Positions 1 to 6,762 of a stretch of 9,337 nucleotides of DNA are shown here, one piece after another; positions within the stretch are counted from its first letter, which is position 1, and every line of letters begins with the position of its first letter. The notes beneath the pieces are model-generated. The model worked only from the letters and a program-made list of their open reading frames with translations, did not search any database and had not been told where the DNA came from. The position numbers were made by a program, and so were the translations under genes. Source of the DNA: Candidatus Hydrogenedentota bacterium (GTDB lineage: Bacteria > Hydrogenedentota > Hydrogenedentia > Hydrogenedentales > CAITNO01); assembly GCA_007124105.1 (NCBI GenBank), contig SLFT01000402.1, forward strand, positions 1 through 9,337. Reading direction: 5' to 3'.

Positions 1-944
1 CATTCATAAAAGGCCTCGACCCACGGTTCACGGAAGCCCTGGAGCGACAGCCATATCATTGCATGGGGATGATGGCGCCGCAGCATGGGCGCGAGCTCCG
101 TGATAAAGGGCAACACCAGCTCGGGCGGATTGCTGCCGGGGTCGCCGCCGGGAAAGAAGACCGCGTCAACCCGCGGGCTGTCCCGATAGGTTTCTTCATG
201 CGTACGCAGGGCCTCCGCCCGCAGTTCTTCGTCGGCCAGATCGAAGTCGGCGGGAATCCACATCCAGAACGCGAGCCCGTATTGCTGACATATCTCACTG
301 ATGTGCGTGTTCATATCGTGCCGGGACATGACGTGTACAGGGCTTTCCTCGCCGCCGTAATTGGGGATGTTTTCGATGGCGTTCGCGCCAAACAGCGCCA
401 GTTCACGGATGTACTGTTCATAGTGATCCCGGTCCCAGGCGGCGTAGGTGTTGCCCCGGGCGCGATAGCCCAATTGATGGCCGCGCAGTGGATACCTGGG
501 CGCGGTCTCGATGACGATGTCGTTGGACACGTAAAATACGCCATTGCTCCAAACGCCTTTGCGCAGGAGATGGCCCACGCCAAACAATGTCGCCCGGGCG
601 TCCGCCGCTTCAATGTGAAGGCCCGGCCCGTTGTCGCGATGCAGCGTCACGCGAAACCCCTCAGCGTCTATTGCGTCCGGCGCAGCCAGTGTTATCAGGA
701 CATACGCGCCTGTATCGGGAACGCCATCCTCGCGCTTCCAGCGAAGACCTGCGCGTTTCTCAACCTCTTCGATCAATACGCGGGCGGCGTTCTCCACCAC
801 GGCATCCATGTCCGCCATATCAACAACGATGACGGCATTTGAAAAGTCCATGAGCGCATCCATGTTCGCTGAAGCCGCGAAGCCGGACAATGTGACGACG
901 CACACAATCAATATGAACAGGTGGAATAATATGTTGTTATGCAT
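1..944 (-). CDS. Secreted glycoside hydrolase-like protein (GH67/GH20-type N-terminus), partial
   Basis: The minus-strand frame stays open from an ATG at 944-942 to the window edge, giving 314 codons with the C-terminus missing. I checked it triplet by triplet and saw no stop. An AGAAGGAG ribosome site lies just upstream. Residues 1-26 form a signal peptide: a hydrophobic stretch (ILFHLFILIVCVVTLSGFA), then an Ala-Ser-Ala cleavage region. Residues 35-145 look like the small alpha/beta domain that precedes the barrel in GH20 hexosaminidases and GH67 alpha-glucuronidases, including ATLFGVGHLLRKG at 118-130. After YPLRGHQLGYR (151-161), residues 165-314 read like the first half of a TIM barrel (ELALFGANAIENIPN, FWMWIPADFD, DAVFFPGGDP). 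The protein probably acts on a glycan outside the cytoplasm; the substrate is unknown. It lies 80 bp downstream of an exported aldo/keto reductase on the same strand. The family is recalled from motifs, so the exact GH number is uncertain, and the catalytic residues may lie outside the window. Confidence 0.8.
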   Translation of the reverse strand, partial: MHNNILFHLFILIVCVVTLSGFAASANMDALMDFSNAVIVVDMADMDAVVENAARVLIEEVEKRAGLRWKREDGVPDTGAYVLITLAAPDAIDAEGFRVTLHRDNGPGLHIEAADARATLFGVGHLLRKGVWSNGVFYVSNDIVIETAPRYPLRGHQLGYRARGNTYAAWDRDHYEQYIRELALFGANAIENIPNYGGEESPVHVMSRHDMNTHISEICQQYGLAFWMWIPADFDLADEELRAEALRTHEETYRDSPRVDAVFFPGGDPGSNPPELVLPFITELAPMLRRHHPHAMIWLSLQGFREPWVEAFYE

Positions 945-1024
945 GATTTTCTCCTTCTGTACGGCCGGGAACCTTCCCGCGTTTTAAAGGTGGCTATGTG
1001 CGCACAGCACAGGGCGGGGGCGTA

Positions 1025-1912
1025 TTATGCGTTGTCGCAGGCGTTCATGAGCGCGATAATTTCGTCCAGTTCCGCGCTTTCCAGGAAGCCGATGGTGAAC
1101 ACGTCAATGCAGTCGAGGTTCATGGCGTATTCGATGCATTGTTCTTTGTCGTCGGCATGATTGCCTTCCCCCAGTATTTTCATGCCGACCACGCCCTTGC
1201 CCGCTTCGCGCGCCTGCTGCAGGATGGGGATAATCTGGTCGGGGGAACCGTCCATGAGTGTGCCGAAGGGGTTGATGCGGGCAAGGATGACGTCCACCCA
1301 CGCGTGGGCGGCGGCGGTTTTGAGCGCTTCGATGTGATGGCAGGATACGCCGACGGCTTTGACAATGCCCTTTTCTTTTGCCTTGTCCAGGACTTCCATG
1401 CATTCCGCCATTTGCTCGGGCCAGTCGCCCGCGGTCATGCAGTGCAGCAGCAGGGCATCCAGATAGTCGGTGTTGATTTCACCAAGAATACGTTCCAGGT
1501 CGGATTGTATCTCGGCGCCGGTTTTTGAGGTGACTTTGGTGAGGATAAACAGGCCCTCCCGCTTCATGCCCGCCTCAGTCATGGCGTCGCGCAGGTAGTG
1601 ATGGGAGCCGTACATATCGGCCAGGTCGTAATAGCGGATGCCCTGTTCCCAGGCGCGGGTCAAGGTGTTGATAAAGACGTCGCGGCCTCGGCGTATCTGC
1701 GCGGAATCTTTGTTCCACGCGCGTGTGCCGGTGCCCACGCCCAGGCGTGTCGGCATGAGGCCGGTGTTGCCCAGCGCACACCGTTTTGCCGCGGCGTTCT
1801 GGAGAGGCGTCGTTGTTTCTCCGGCATGAGTCGCGCCGTTGCGCAACGTCGCGGTAACAGCCAGCGCGCTTGCCGACCGCTTCATGAAATCGCGTCTGTT
1901 TATTCTGTTCAT
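1025..1912 (-). CDS. Tat-exported aldo/keto reductase
   Basis: This 295-residue member of the aldo/keto reductase superfamily would be an NAD(P)-dependent oxidoreductase with a TIM-barrel fold. The N-terminus carries a twin-arginine motif (NRRDFMKRS, residues 5-13), a short hydrophobic stretch and THA before Gly31, so export of a folded, cofactor-loaded enzyme is expected. The catalytic tetrad is visible: D96 and Y101 in YYDLADMYGSHH, K126 in ILTKVT and H157 in LLLHC. ARINPFGTLMDG and GVVGMKILGEG form the later barrel strands. The open frame extends upstream to 1966, but I chose 1912 because AGAGGA lies nine bases before this ATG and because the Tat motif then sits at the very N-terminus. It is a close paralogue of the gene at 8158-9054. 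It follows the 222-residue anchored protein after 80 bp and precedes the glycoside hydrolase by 80 bp, so co-transcription is plausible. The substrate cannot be read from the sequence; a sugar or cyclitol is a guess. Confidence 0.9.
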   Translation of the reverse strand: MNRINRRDFMKRSASALAVTATLRNGATHAGETTTPLQNAAAKRCALGNTGLMPTRLGVGTGTRAWNKDSAQIRRGRDVFINTLTRAWEQGIRYYDLADMYGSHHYLRDAMTEAGMKREGLFILTKVTSKTGAEIQSDLERILGEINTDYLDALLLHCMTAGDWPEQMAECMEVLDKAKEKGIVKAVGVSCHHIEALKTAAAHAWVDVILARINPFGTLMDGSPDQIIPILQQAREAGKGVVGMKILGEGNHADDKEQCIEYAMNLDCIDVFTIGFLESAELDEIIALMNACDNA

Positions 1913-1992
1913 TGTTGTACATCCTCTCGACGCGGCGGCCGCCCGCGGCGGGTTCGGGCCGCGCAAAAGATACAGTACCGTCTCGGGAACGG

Positions 1993-2661
1993 TTATGTGA
2001 AGTCCTGAAACGCTTTTGGCGGTCCCAATATCTCGTGGAGGACAATACCCCGCGCGATGTCATTTTTGGACGCAAGCAATGCCGTTAGACCAGCCATTGA
2101 CCCGCGTGGGGCTGCGGCAGCAACTGACGGCTGCATGGGCGTTTTTCTGACAGACCGCGCAGGCGGCTTCTTCGTTGTTTTTGCCGCGCTCCGCGCCGGA
2201 TGTCGCGAGGGTTGGCGCGCGGGCGCAGGTTGCTGCTGCCAGCGCGGCTTAGGCTGCTCCGGCTGACTTCGCAGCGTCTGCGCCATGGGTTGTCGTGTCG
2301 GCGCGGTCATTGTCCGCGTTGGCCCCGATTGCTTCTGGAGAAAAGGCGCTGGCTGCGGTTGTGCTTGCGGATCGGGCGCCCGCTCATAGTCAACCGTGCG
2401 CGCGCTCACCGGGTGCGGTTTCACCTCTTGCGGCGCGCGGACAGGCCTGTCCGACGTCGGTTTGCGCGGCTTTGCCACGATGACGCCGCCGTCCCGGTCG
2501 CCGTACAGCATGCGCCGTGTCGCTTCGGGCAGGTCCTCGGGCGAGAGGGACGGCTTCTTCTTCTCAACATCCGGCTCTTCAGCGCCTTCCGTGCGAATTT
2601 TGTTAATGATGCTAATGGCCACAATGGCCACAAAGATAATAAAGCCCAGCAGGTTTTCCAT
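1993..2661 (-). CDS. Single-pass membrane protein with Pro/Arg/Gln-rich linker and ILGPPKA tail
   Basis: I do not recognise a named family for this 222-residue protein. Residues 1-20 form one hydrophobic segment (LLGFIIFVAIVAISIIN), followed by the charged KIRTEG, which suggests an N-terminal anchor with the remainder on one side of the membrane. Residues 30-60 are acidic to mixed, with SPEDLPEATRRMLYGDRDG. Residues 65-190 are low complexity, rich in Pro, Arg, Gln, Ala and Lys and almost certainly disordered. The C-terminus is ordered again: GLTALLASKNDIARGIVLHEILGPPKAFQ, a helix-like tail that I recall on other otherwise unrelated proteins of Planctomycetes and relatives. AGGAG lies seven bases before the ATG at 2661. 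The gene is 35 bp behind floA on the same strand, so it is probably the last gene of the NfeD/flotillin cassette and may be an adaptor for that membrane assembly. The adaptor role is inference. Confidence 0.8.
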   Translation of the reverse strand: MENLLGFIIFVAIVAISIINKIRTEGAEEPDVEKKKPSLSPEDLPEATRRMLYGDRDGGVIVAKPRKPTSDRPVRAPQEVKPHPVSARTVDYERAPDPQAQPQPAPFLQKQSGPTRTMTAPTRQPMAQTLRSQPEQPKPRWQQQPAPARQPSRHPARSAAKTTKKPPARSVRKTPMQPSVAAAAPRGSMAGLTALLASKNDIARGIVLHEILGPPKAFQDFT

Positions 2662-2696
2662 TTCAGCGCTCCTATGATTGCGCCCGGCGCTTGGTA

Positions 2697-3701
2697 CTAC
2701 TCGTCGTCCTTCTTGGGCGCGTCAACTTTGGAGATGGACTCGCGCATGTCGGTGTCGGCATTGATATTCTTCATGCGGTAGTAATCCATAATGCCAAGGT
2801 TGCCGTTCCGGAACGATTCGGCGATAGCCAGGGGAACTTCCGCCTCGGCTTCGACAACGCGCGCGCGCATTTCCTGTACCTGCGCAAGCATCTCGGTTTC
2901 GCGGGCGCGGGCCATGGCGCGCCGTTCTTCCGCGCGCGCCTGGGCAATCTGCTTGTCGGCCTCGGCCTGCTTGATTTGCAGTTCGGCGCCGATATTCTCG
3001 CCCACGTCCACGTCGGCGATGTCAATAGACAATATTTCGAATGCCGTGCCGGCGTCCAGACCACGTTGGAGCACGGTCTTGGAGATCATATCGGGGTTCT
3101 CGAGCACTTTTTTGTGGGACTGGCTTGAACCGATGGTGGTTACAATACCTTCGCCGACGCGGGCGACAATGGTTTCTTCGGTGGCGCCGCCGACAAGCCG
3201 TTTGATATTGGTGCGCACGGTGACGCGCGCCTTCGCCTTCAGCTGGATGCCGTCCATGGCCACGGCGGCCACGGTGGATGCGCCCTTGCTCGGATCAGGA
3301 CAGTCAATCACTTTCGGGCGCACGGAAGTCTGCACGGCTTCGAGTACGTCGCGTCCGGCAAGGTCAATAGCCGTGGACTGCTGGAACGACAAATCAATGT
3401 TCGCCTTATTCGCTGCGATTAGGGCCTGCACCACGCGCACCACATTACCGCCGGCGAGATAGTGCGTCTCGAGCTCGTTGGTGCTGATGTTCAACCCGGC
3501 CTTCACCGCCATGATGCGCGAATCAACGATCACCGCCGGATTCACCTTGCGCAGGCTCATGCCCACCAGCTGCAGCCAGCCTACGCTTGCCTGAGAAAGC
3601 CACGCGCGCAACCACAGCCGCACATACGAGATAAACACGGCGGCGGCAATGAGCGCCACCACCAGAATACCGAATAGTATAAACCCCATAATCACTTCCA
3701 T
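2697..3701 (-). CDS. floA: Flotillin-like protein FloA
   Basis: This 334-residue protein matches the bacterial FloA (YqfA) family, usually about 330 residues. FloA scaffolds functional membrane microdomains and is encoded beside NfeD proteins in many bacteria. Residues 5-27 form the membrane segment, followed by basic and aromatic residues (YVRLWLRAWL). The SPFH-type domain runs from about residue 45 to 235, with GMSLRKVNP, AGLNIST, AMDGIQLKAKARVTVRTN, RLVGGATEETIVARVGEG and SIDIADVDVGENIGAELQ. A long charged, Ala/Glu/Arg-rich coiled coil covers about 240-290 (QAEADKQIAQARAEERRAMA), followed by the family ending NGNLGIMDYYRMKNINADTDMR. AAGGAG lies seven bases before the ATG at 3701, which supports this start over the next Met five codons in. 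It lies 32 bp after the short NfeD gene and 35 bp before the anchored Pro-rich protein. One oddity is a short extra stretch, DCPDPSKGAS at 133-142, where my recalled Bacillus FloA sequence is shorter. Confidence 0.96.
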   Translation of the reverse strand: MEVIMGFILFGILVVALIAAAVFISYVRLWLRAWLSQASVGWLQLVGMSLRKVNPAVIVDSRIMAVKAGLNISTNELETHYLAGGNVVRVVQALIAANKANIDLSFQQSTAIDLAGRDVLEAVQTSVRPKVIDCPDPSKGASTVAAVAMDGIQLKAKARVTVRTNIKRLVGGATEETIVARVGEGIVTTIGSSQSHKKVLENPDMISKTVLQRGLDAGTAFEILSIDIADVDVGENIGAELQIKQAEADKQIAQARAEERRAMARARETEMLAQVQEMRARVVEAEAEVPLAIAESFRNGNLGIMDYYRMKNINADTDMRESISKVDAPKKDDE

Positions 3702-3733
3702 GTCCGTACTCCTTTGCTGTTGTAAATCAGACG

Positions 3734-4213
3734 TTATTCATCTTCCATTTCTTCTACCACAACGCGGCTGCCATGAACCTGCACGACGCGCACACGTTTT
3801 TTGTCCTCTATAAACACGCCGTCCGCGACGGCGTCAACACGTTTGTCTCCTACCATAATAGTACCTGATGGACGCAGCGCGGTCAAGACCGTGCCTTCAG
3901 CGTCCAACAGCGACATATCGGATTCAGCGCTGACATATCCCGACCCGGCCGCCTGCGTATCGCGCAGCATCAGTAGTGAGCCGGCCCGTGTACGCGACAA
4001 CACCAGGAACCCCAGCACAATGCCGGCGGCGGCGCCGACAATCTCGGCGATAATGATAAACAACGCATAGTCGGGGTAGGTGTATACGCCCAGCACAATG
4101 CTTACCAGGATCATCAGGCCGCCAATGGACCCCAAAACAAGTCCGGGCAGAAAAAATTCAGCAAAGATAAGCAGTATCCCCGCCACAAAAAGCAGCAGCA
4201 CCCAGAAGATCAT
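3734..4213 (-). CDS. Short NfeD-family membrane protein
   Basis: This 159-residue protein is a short (protease-free) NfeD homologue, a usual partner of flotillin-like proteins. Residues 1-75 contain three to four hydrophobic segments, with the family signature AEFFLPGLVLGSIGGLMIL at 18-36 and a further pair around 50-73. After the linker RTRAGSLLMLRDTQAAGSGYV, residues 90-156 form the small beta-barrel (OB-like) domain characteristic of NfeD: GTVLTALRPSGTIMVGDKRVDAVADG, FIEDKKRVRVVQVHGSRVVVEE. The gene begins inside the end of the preceding gene: the four bases at 4213-4210 read ATGA, so the stop of the small helical protein overlaps this start. GGAGAGG lies just upstream. This arrangement implies translational coupling. 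FloA follows after 32 bp. In characterised systems NfeD and flotillin colocalise in membrane microdomains; that role here rests on family and gene order. Confidence 0.93.
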   Translation of the reverse strand: MIFWVLLLFVAGILLIFAEFFLPGLVLGSIGGLMILVSIVLGVYTYPDYALFIIIAEIVGAAAGIVLGFLVLSRTRAGSLLMLRDTQAAGSGYVSAESDMSLLDAEGTVLTALRPSGTIMVGDKRVDAVADGVFIEDKKRVRVVQVHGSRVVVEEMEDE

Positions 4214-4512
4214 TTATCCTCTCCTTTCCCAAGGCACTCGAGATACGCAATCAATTGTGAAATCTCAACGCGAATACCCAATAATACATTGCTCTTGTCG
4301 CTTGGGTCCTTGGGGTCGCTTTCCTCGATCTCCTGAAAGGTATTTAACAGGGCGTTGCTCTCGTCATGAATGGCCCGCGCCTGTTCGAGCAGCTTGTTGT
4401 AGCGTCGGGCAAAAGGAACGCAGGTGTAATATCCCGCGCCCTGGGATGAGACAATTTCCATCTCCTTGAGCAGTTGCTTCAGCATGTGAAGCAAAATCGC
4501 GTGCGCATCCAT
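4210..4512 (-). CDS. Small helical protein of unknown function within the NfeD/FloA cassette
   Basis: I do not recognise this protein of about 100 residues. It has no signal peptide or membrane segment and is probably cytoplasmic. Its sequence is strongly helix-forming: LLHMLKQLLKEMEIV near the start, FARRYNKLLEQARAIHDESNALLNTFQEIEE in the middle and NVLLGIRVEISQLIAYLECLG at the end, with a short Pro/Asp turn (SDPKDPSDK) between helices. It resembles a small helical bundle or coiled-coil adaptor. The frame opens at 4533, but GGAGAGGA at 4531-4524 overlaps that first ATG and sits 11 bases before the ATG at 4512, so I prefer 4512. The upstream start would leave no ribosome site. The stop overlaps the start of the short NfeD gene by four bases, which argues that the gene is real and co-translated. 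A gene between the long and short NfeD genes is not part of the Bacillus yqeZ-yqfA-yqfB order that I know. Confidence 0.75.
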   Translation of the reverse strand: MDAHAILLHMLKQLLKEMEIVSSQGAGYYTCVPFARRYNKLLEQARAIHDESNALLNTFQEIEESDPKDPSDKSNVLLGIRVEISQLIAYLECLGKGEDK

Positions 4513-4523
4513 ATCAGATTTAT

Positions 4524-4531
4524 TCCTCTCC
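4524..4531 (-). promoter_or_regulatory. Ribosome binding site deciding the start of the small helical gene
   Basis: GGAGAGGA on the minus strand lies 11 bases upstream of the ATG at 4512-4510. It overlaps the alternative in-frame ATG at 4533-4531, which has no purine-rich site before it (the upstream bases read CCCACTTACCCCTGA). This favours translation from 4512. Confidence 0.55.
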
Positions 4532-4662
4532 ATTCAGGGGTAAGTGGGCTGCATCATAGCCGAACGCGTATCCTGTTTCCATCAGAGGAAAACATGGCGG
4601 GTCATGTACGGCCACAACCGTCTTCCTGGAACGTGCGTCTCTATTCAACTTGTGATGCCTGG

Positions 4663-6426
4663 TCATGTTTCTGTATTCTCGTCTTCTGCTATTTCGCGAA
4701 CCACGTAGCGATTGCCTTCGGCCTGGATAATCTCAACAGGCTGGCCTTTTTCTATAAACTCGCCGCGGGTCATCAAGTCGAAGGTTTCCTGGCCGAACCT
4801 GCCCCGGCCCGCCGGACGCAGCATGGTGGTAGTCGTGCCGCGCAGACCAACCGCGGCGGTTGTGTCCGCTTCTGTTTGCACCACATACCCGGAAGCCGTT
4901 GTTTGCGCGTCCGCGAGTATCAACCTGCGCGCAAGTCTGCTTTGCGGAAAGAATTTCCAGGTGAGTACGCTGAATGCCAGGAACAGCAGTCCGGCCACCG
5001 TGAGCGTTGTACCCGCGTCGCGCAACCGCATGAAATCCCAAGTATATTCAGGTATTGGAACACGGGTGAGGGACATGTAAATGCCCACGACAAGACATAT
5101 TATGCCTGAAACGCCAGCGACGCCAAAGCCCGGCAACACAAATATCTCGACCAACAACAAGGCCAGCCCGACGCCGACCAACAACAGATCGAGCCAGTCG
5201 GCGATGCCGATGACCAGGCGCGACCCGAAAAATAGGGCCAGGCATATCGCGCCGATGAGCCCCGGCCAGCCAAGCCCCGGCGTACGAAATTCAACATAAA
5301 TGCCGCCAACGCCGCACAGGAGCAGCAATCCTGATATGAGCGGACTGGTAAGAAACGCGAATATGATTTCCGCCCAGGTCATCTCGATGCGTACGGTGCG
5401 CAACGCGGAGAACCCGAGCGCGGTCAACGCCTCTTCAGGGCTGTTTTCGACATGAGCGATTAACCCCACTTCCCGGGCTTCGCGGGTTGTAAGGGTCAAT
5501 AACGTTCCCGCCGGACAAATCAGGCGCGCATCCTCGGGCAGTCCCTGAACTGCGGGCGCGACGCTCTGGGGGGGACTGGTTTCCCCGTGTTCGTCCTCAG
5601 TGGCGCGGGGGGGCGGCGTATTCATTGTGTCGCGCAATGTTTCCTCGATGCCGCGCAACGCATCCTCGATGCCCGGTTGCGCCCGCTCCATGCGCAATTG
5701 TCCGGGCAGTGCAACAGAGAAGCGTCCAGGTTGTTGCTGCGTTGGTACGGCGTCATGAGACTCTGTTACCCGGCCTTGCTCCACTTTGTACACAGTATAC
5801 ACGCCGTCAGCGCCTCTGCGTCCGTATAATTCTATTGCGGCGTCCACCATGGCCTCGCCAATGAGCGGGTTGTGTCCTTTTTCTTCGCCCAGCGCGCGGT
5901 ATTTTGCCCGCAGAAAGGACATGGATTTCTCGTTCATCTGTTCTGATGTTTCCACACCAGGAATTATCGGGGTGGATGCGCCAATGCTTGCACCCGGCGC
6001 CATGACAATGTGGTCGCAGGCGTACGAGATGAGCGCTCCGGCCGAGATGGCGCCCCGACCGGTGATAAACGCAACGGTGGGCACGGGCGATTCCAAAATC
6101 GTCTGCGCAATGGCGATAGCCGAATCAACACGTCCGCCGAATGTATCCACAATAAAGACGATGACTTCCGCGCCCACGGCCTCGCGGGTGACGGCCCGTT
6201 CCACCACCACGGCGATGCCATCCAGGATATCCCCTTCTATCGGGCATATCACCGCAAACGGTCCCGACGCAACTTCGTTGCGTTCCGTGTCTCTCTGTGA
6301 CGGCTCCTCGTCGGACTGGGCGCGTACCTGGGGGGCAAAGGAAAACGGCGCAATCAGCAGGCCCAGCGCAACCAAACCCACCAGCAAAATCGCGCGCGTA
6401 TGACGCCGCCTTATTTGTTGTTCCAT
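4663..6426 (-). CDS. nfeD: Long NfeD: membrane-bound ClpP-class serine protease
   Basis: This 587-residue protein belongs to the long NfeD (NfeD1b, YqeZ) family: an N-terminal ClpP-like protease, a membrane domain and a C-terminal soluble barrel. Residues 10-36 form a signal peptide (ILLVGLVALGLLIAP to VRAQ). The protease spans about 55-220, with VDTFGGRVDSA (93-103), the nucleophile context GRGAISAGALIS with Ser128, and K167 or a nearby lysine as likely general base, as in the Ser-Lys dyad of archaeal 1510-N. GTLLTLTTREAREVGLI (307-323) is the family's closing segment of that domain. Residues 352-490 hold about five membrane segments with VEFRTPGLGWPG and VLPGFGVAGVSG. The C-terminal barrel covers 505-580. 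Between protease and closing segment, about 225-300 is a Pro/Gln/Glu-rich insert. AAGGAGAG precedes the ATG at 6426. It heads the minus-strand cassette; the next gene begins about 150 bp downstream. It probably cleaves membrane-associated substrates with FloA and the short NfeD. Confidence 0.94.
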   Translation of the reverse strand: MEQQIRRRHTRAILLVGLVALGLLIAPFSFAPQVRAQSDEEPSQRDTERNEVASGPFAVICPIEGDILDGIAVVVERAVTREAVGAEVIVFIVDTFGGRVDSAIAIAQTILESPVPTVAFITGRGAISAGALISYACDHIVMAPGASIGASTPIIPGVETSEQMNEKSMSFLRAKYRALGEEKGHNPLIGEAMVDAAIELYGRRGADGVYTVYKVEQGRVTESHDAVPTQQQPGRFSVALPGQLRMERAQPGIEDALRGIEETLRDTMNTPPPRATEDEHGETSPPQSVAPAVQGLPEDARLICPAGTLLTLTTREAREVGLIAHVENSPEEALTALGFSALRTVRIEMTWAEIIFAFLTSPLISGLLLLCGVGGIYVEFRTPGLGWPGLIGAICLALFFGSRLVIGIADWLDLLLVGVGLALLLVEIFVLPGFGVAGVSGIICLVVGIYMSLTRVPIPEYTWDFMRLRDAGTTLTVAGLLFLAFSVLTWKFFPQSRLARRLILADAQTTASGYVVQTEADTTAAVGLRGTTTTMLRPAGRGRFGQETFDLMTRGEFIEKGQPVEIIQAEGNRYVVREIAEDENTET

Positions 6427-6611
6427 AAATCTCTCCTTGACACCGCTACTGTAACGACAGTCATCGGCTATCTATTCCAACTGCTGCCACCATTGTACTC
6501 CAATACAGGCGTTGCCCGCATCTCAAGTATTATCATGAAACCGATGTCGCGTTGTATCGTAATTGTTGGGGTGCTCCGCCTTACCGCGGACAGGACATTT
6601 TCCGGGGCAAC

Positions 6612-6670
6612 GTAGACGCGACATCCCTGTCGCATCGGCCAATGACAACGCGACAAGATGTCGCGTCTAC
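6612..6670. repeat. REP-like imperfect palindrome, GTAGACGCGACATC arms
   Basis: GTAGACGCGACATC at 6612-6625 is the exact reverse complement of GATGTCGCGTCTAC at 6657-6670. After a small internal loop (CC against A) the stem continues with TGTCGC (6628-6633) against GCGACA (6650-6655), leaving a loop of 16 bases. The total of 20 paired bases is far beyond chance for so short a span. Secondary inverted repeats share the area: GCCAATG (6638-6644) with CATTGGC (6670-6676), and AATGAC with GTCATT. There is no T tract next to the stem, so it is not a typical terminator. It most resembles a dispersed intergenic palindrome of the REP or MITE type; I cannot count genome copies from one window. Confidence 0.75.
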
Positions 6671-6738
6671 ATTGGCGTCATTATACTACGAGACGCTCCC
6701 GGCGTTTTCGTTTCGTCCAACCGGGAAATAGCAGTCCC

Positions 6739-6762
6739 TGTCAGTAATGTTGTCAGTAATGT
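6739..6762. repeat. Perfect 12-bp tandem duplication upstream of the oxidoreductase operon
   Basis: TGTCAGTAATGT occurs twice with no spacer, at 6739-6750 and 6751-6762. The pair ends exactly where the candidate -35 box begins (6763). Two identical sites about one helical turn apart in front of a promoter fit the binding site of a dimeric activator or repressor, but a simple replication-slippage duplication is equally consistent with the sequence. Confidence 0.6.

Noticed and set aside
63..842. 259-codon plus-strand open frame
   Set aside because: It is antisense to the secreted glycoside hydrolase, whose minus-strand frame has a signal peptide, ribosome site and family motifs. The plus-strand translation has no recognisable domain and no upstream ribosome site.
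997..1006. TGTGCGCACA palindrome between the aldo/keto reductase and the glycoside hydrolase
   Set aside because: A single 10-bp palindrome without a second site or a promoter beside it is not enough to call an operator.
1931..1963. GC-rich, partly self-complementary stretch before the minus-strand aldo/keto reductase
   Set aside because: The possible stem CCGCC/GGCGG is short with a three-base loop. In sequence made almost only of G and C, such pairing is expected by chance.
1977..1993. Hairpin ACCGT/ACGGT after the anchored protein, followed on the minus strand by TCTTTTG
   Set aside because: The stem has only five pairs and the T run is short and 7-8 bases away, too weak to call a terminator. 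The downstream aldo/keto reductase may be co-transcribed.
2200..2781. 193-codon plus-strand open frame rich in Arg and Leu
   Set aside because: It is a shadow of the Pro/Arg/Gln-rich gene and the end of floA. Its composition is that of antisense GC-rich DNA.
4474..5109. 211-codon plus-strand open frame crossing the 4513-4662 gap
   Set aside because: It overlaps the strongly supported long NfeD gene on the other strand and has no domain resemblance. I see nothing specific in the 4513-4662 gap beyond the ribosome site at its left end.
5786..6403. 205-codon plus-strand open frame
   Set aside because: It is antisense to the NfeD protease domain and Ser/Thr/Ala-rich without motifs; a frame artefact.
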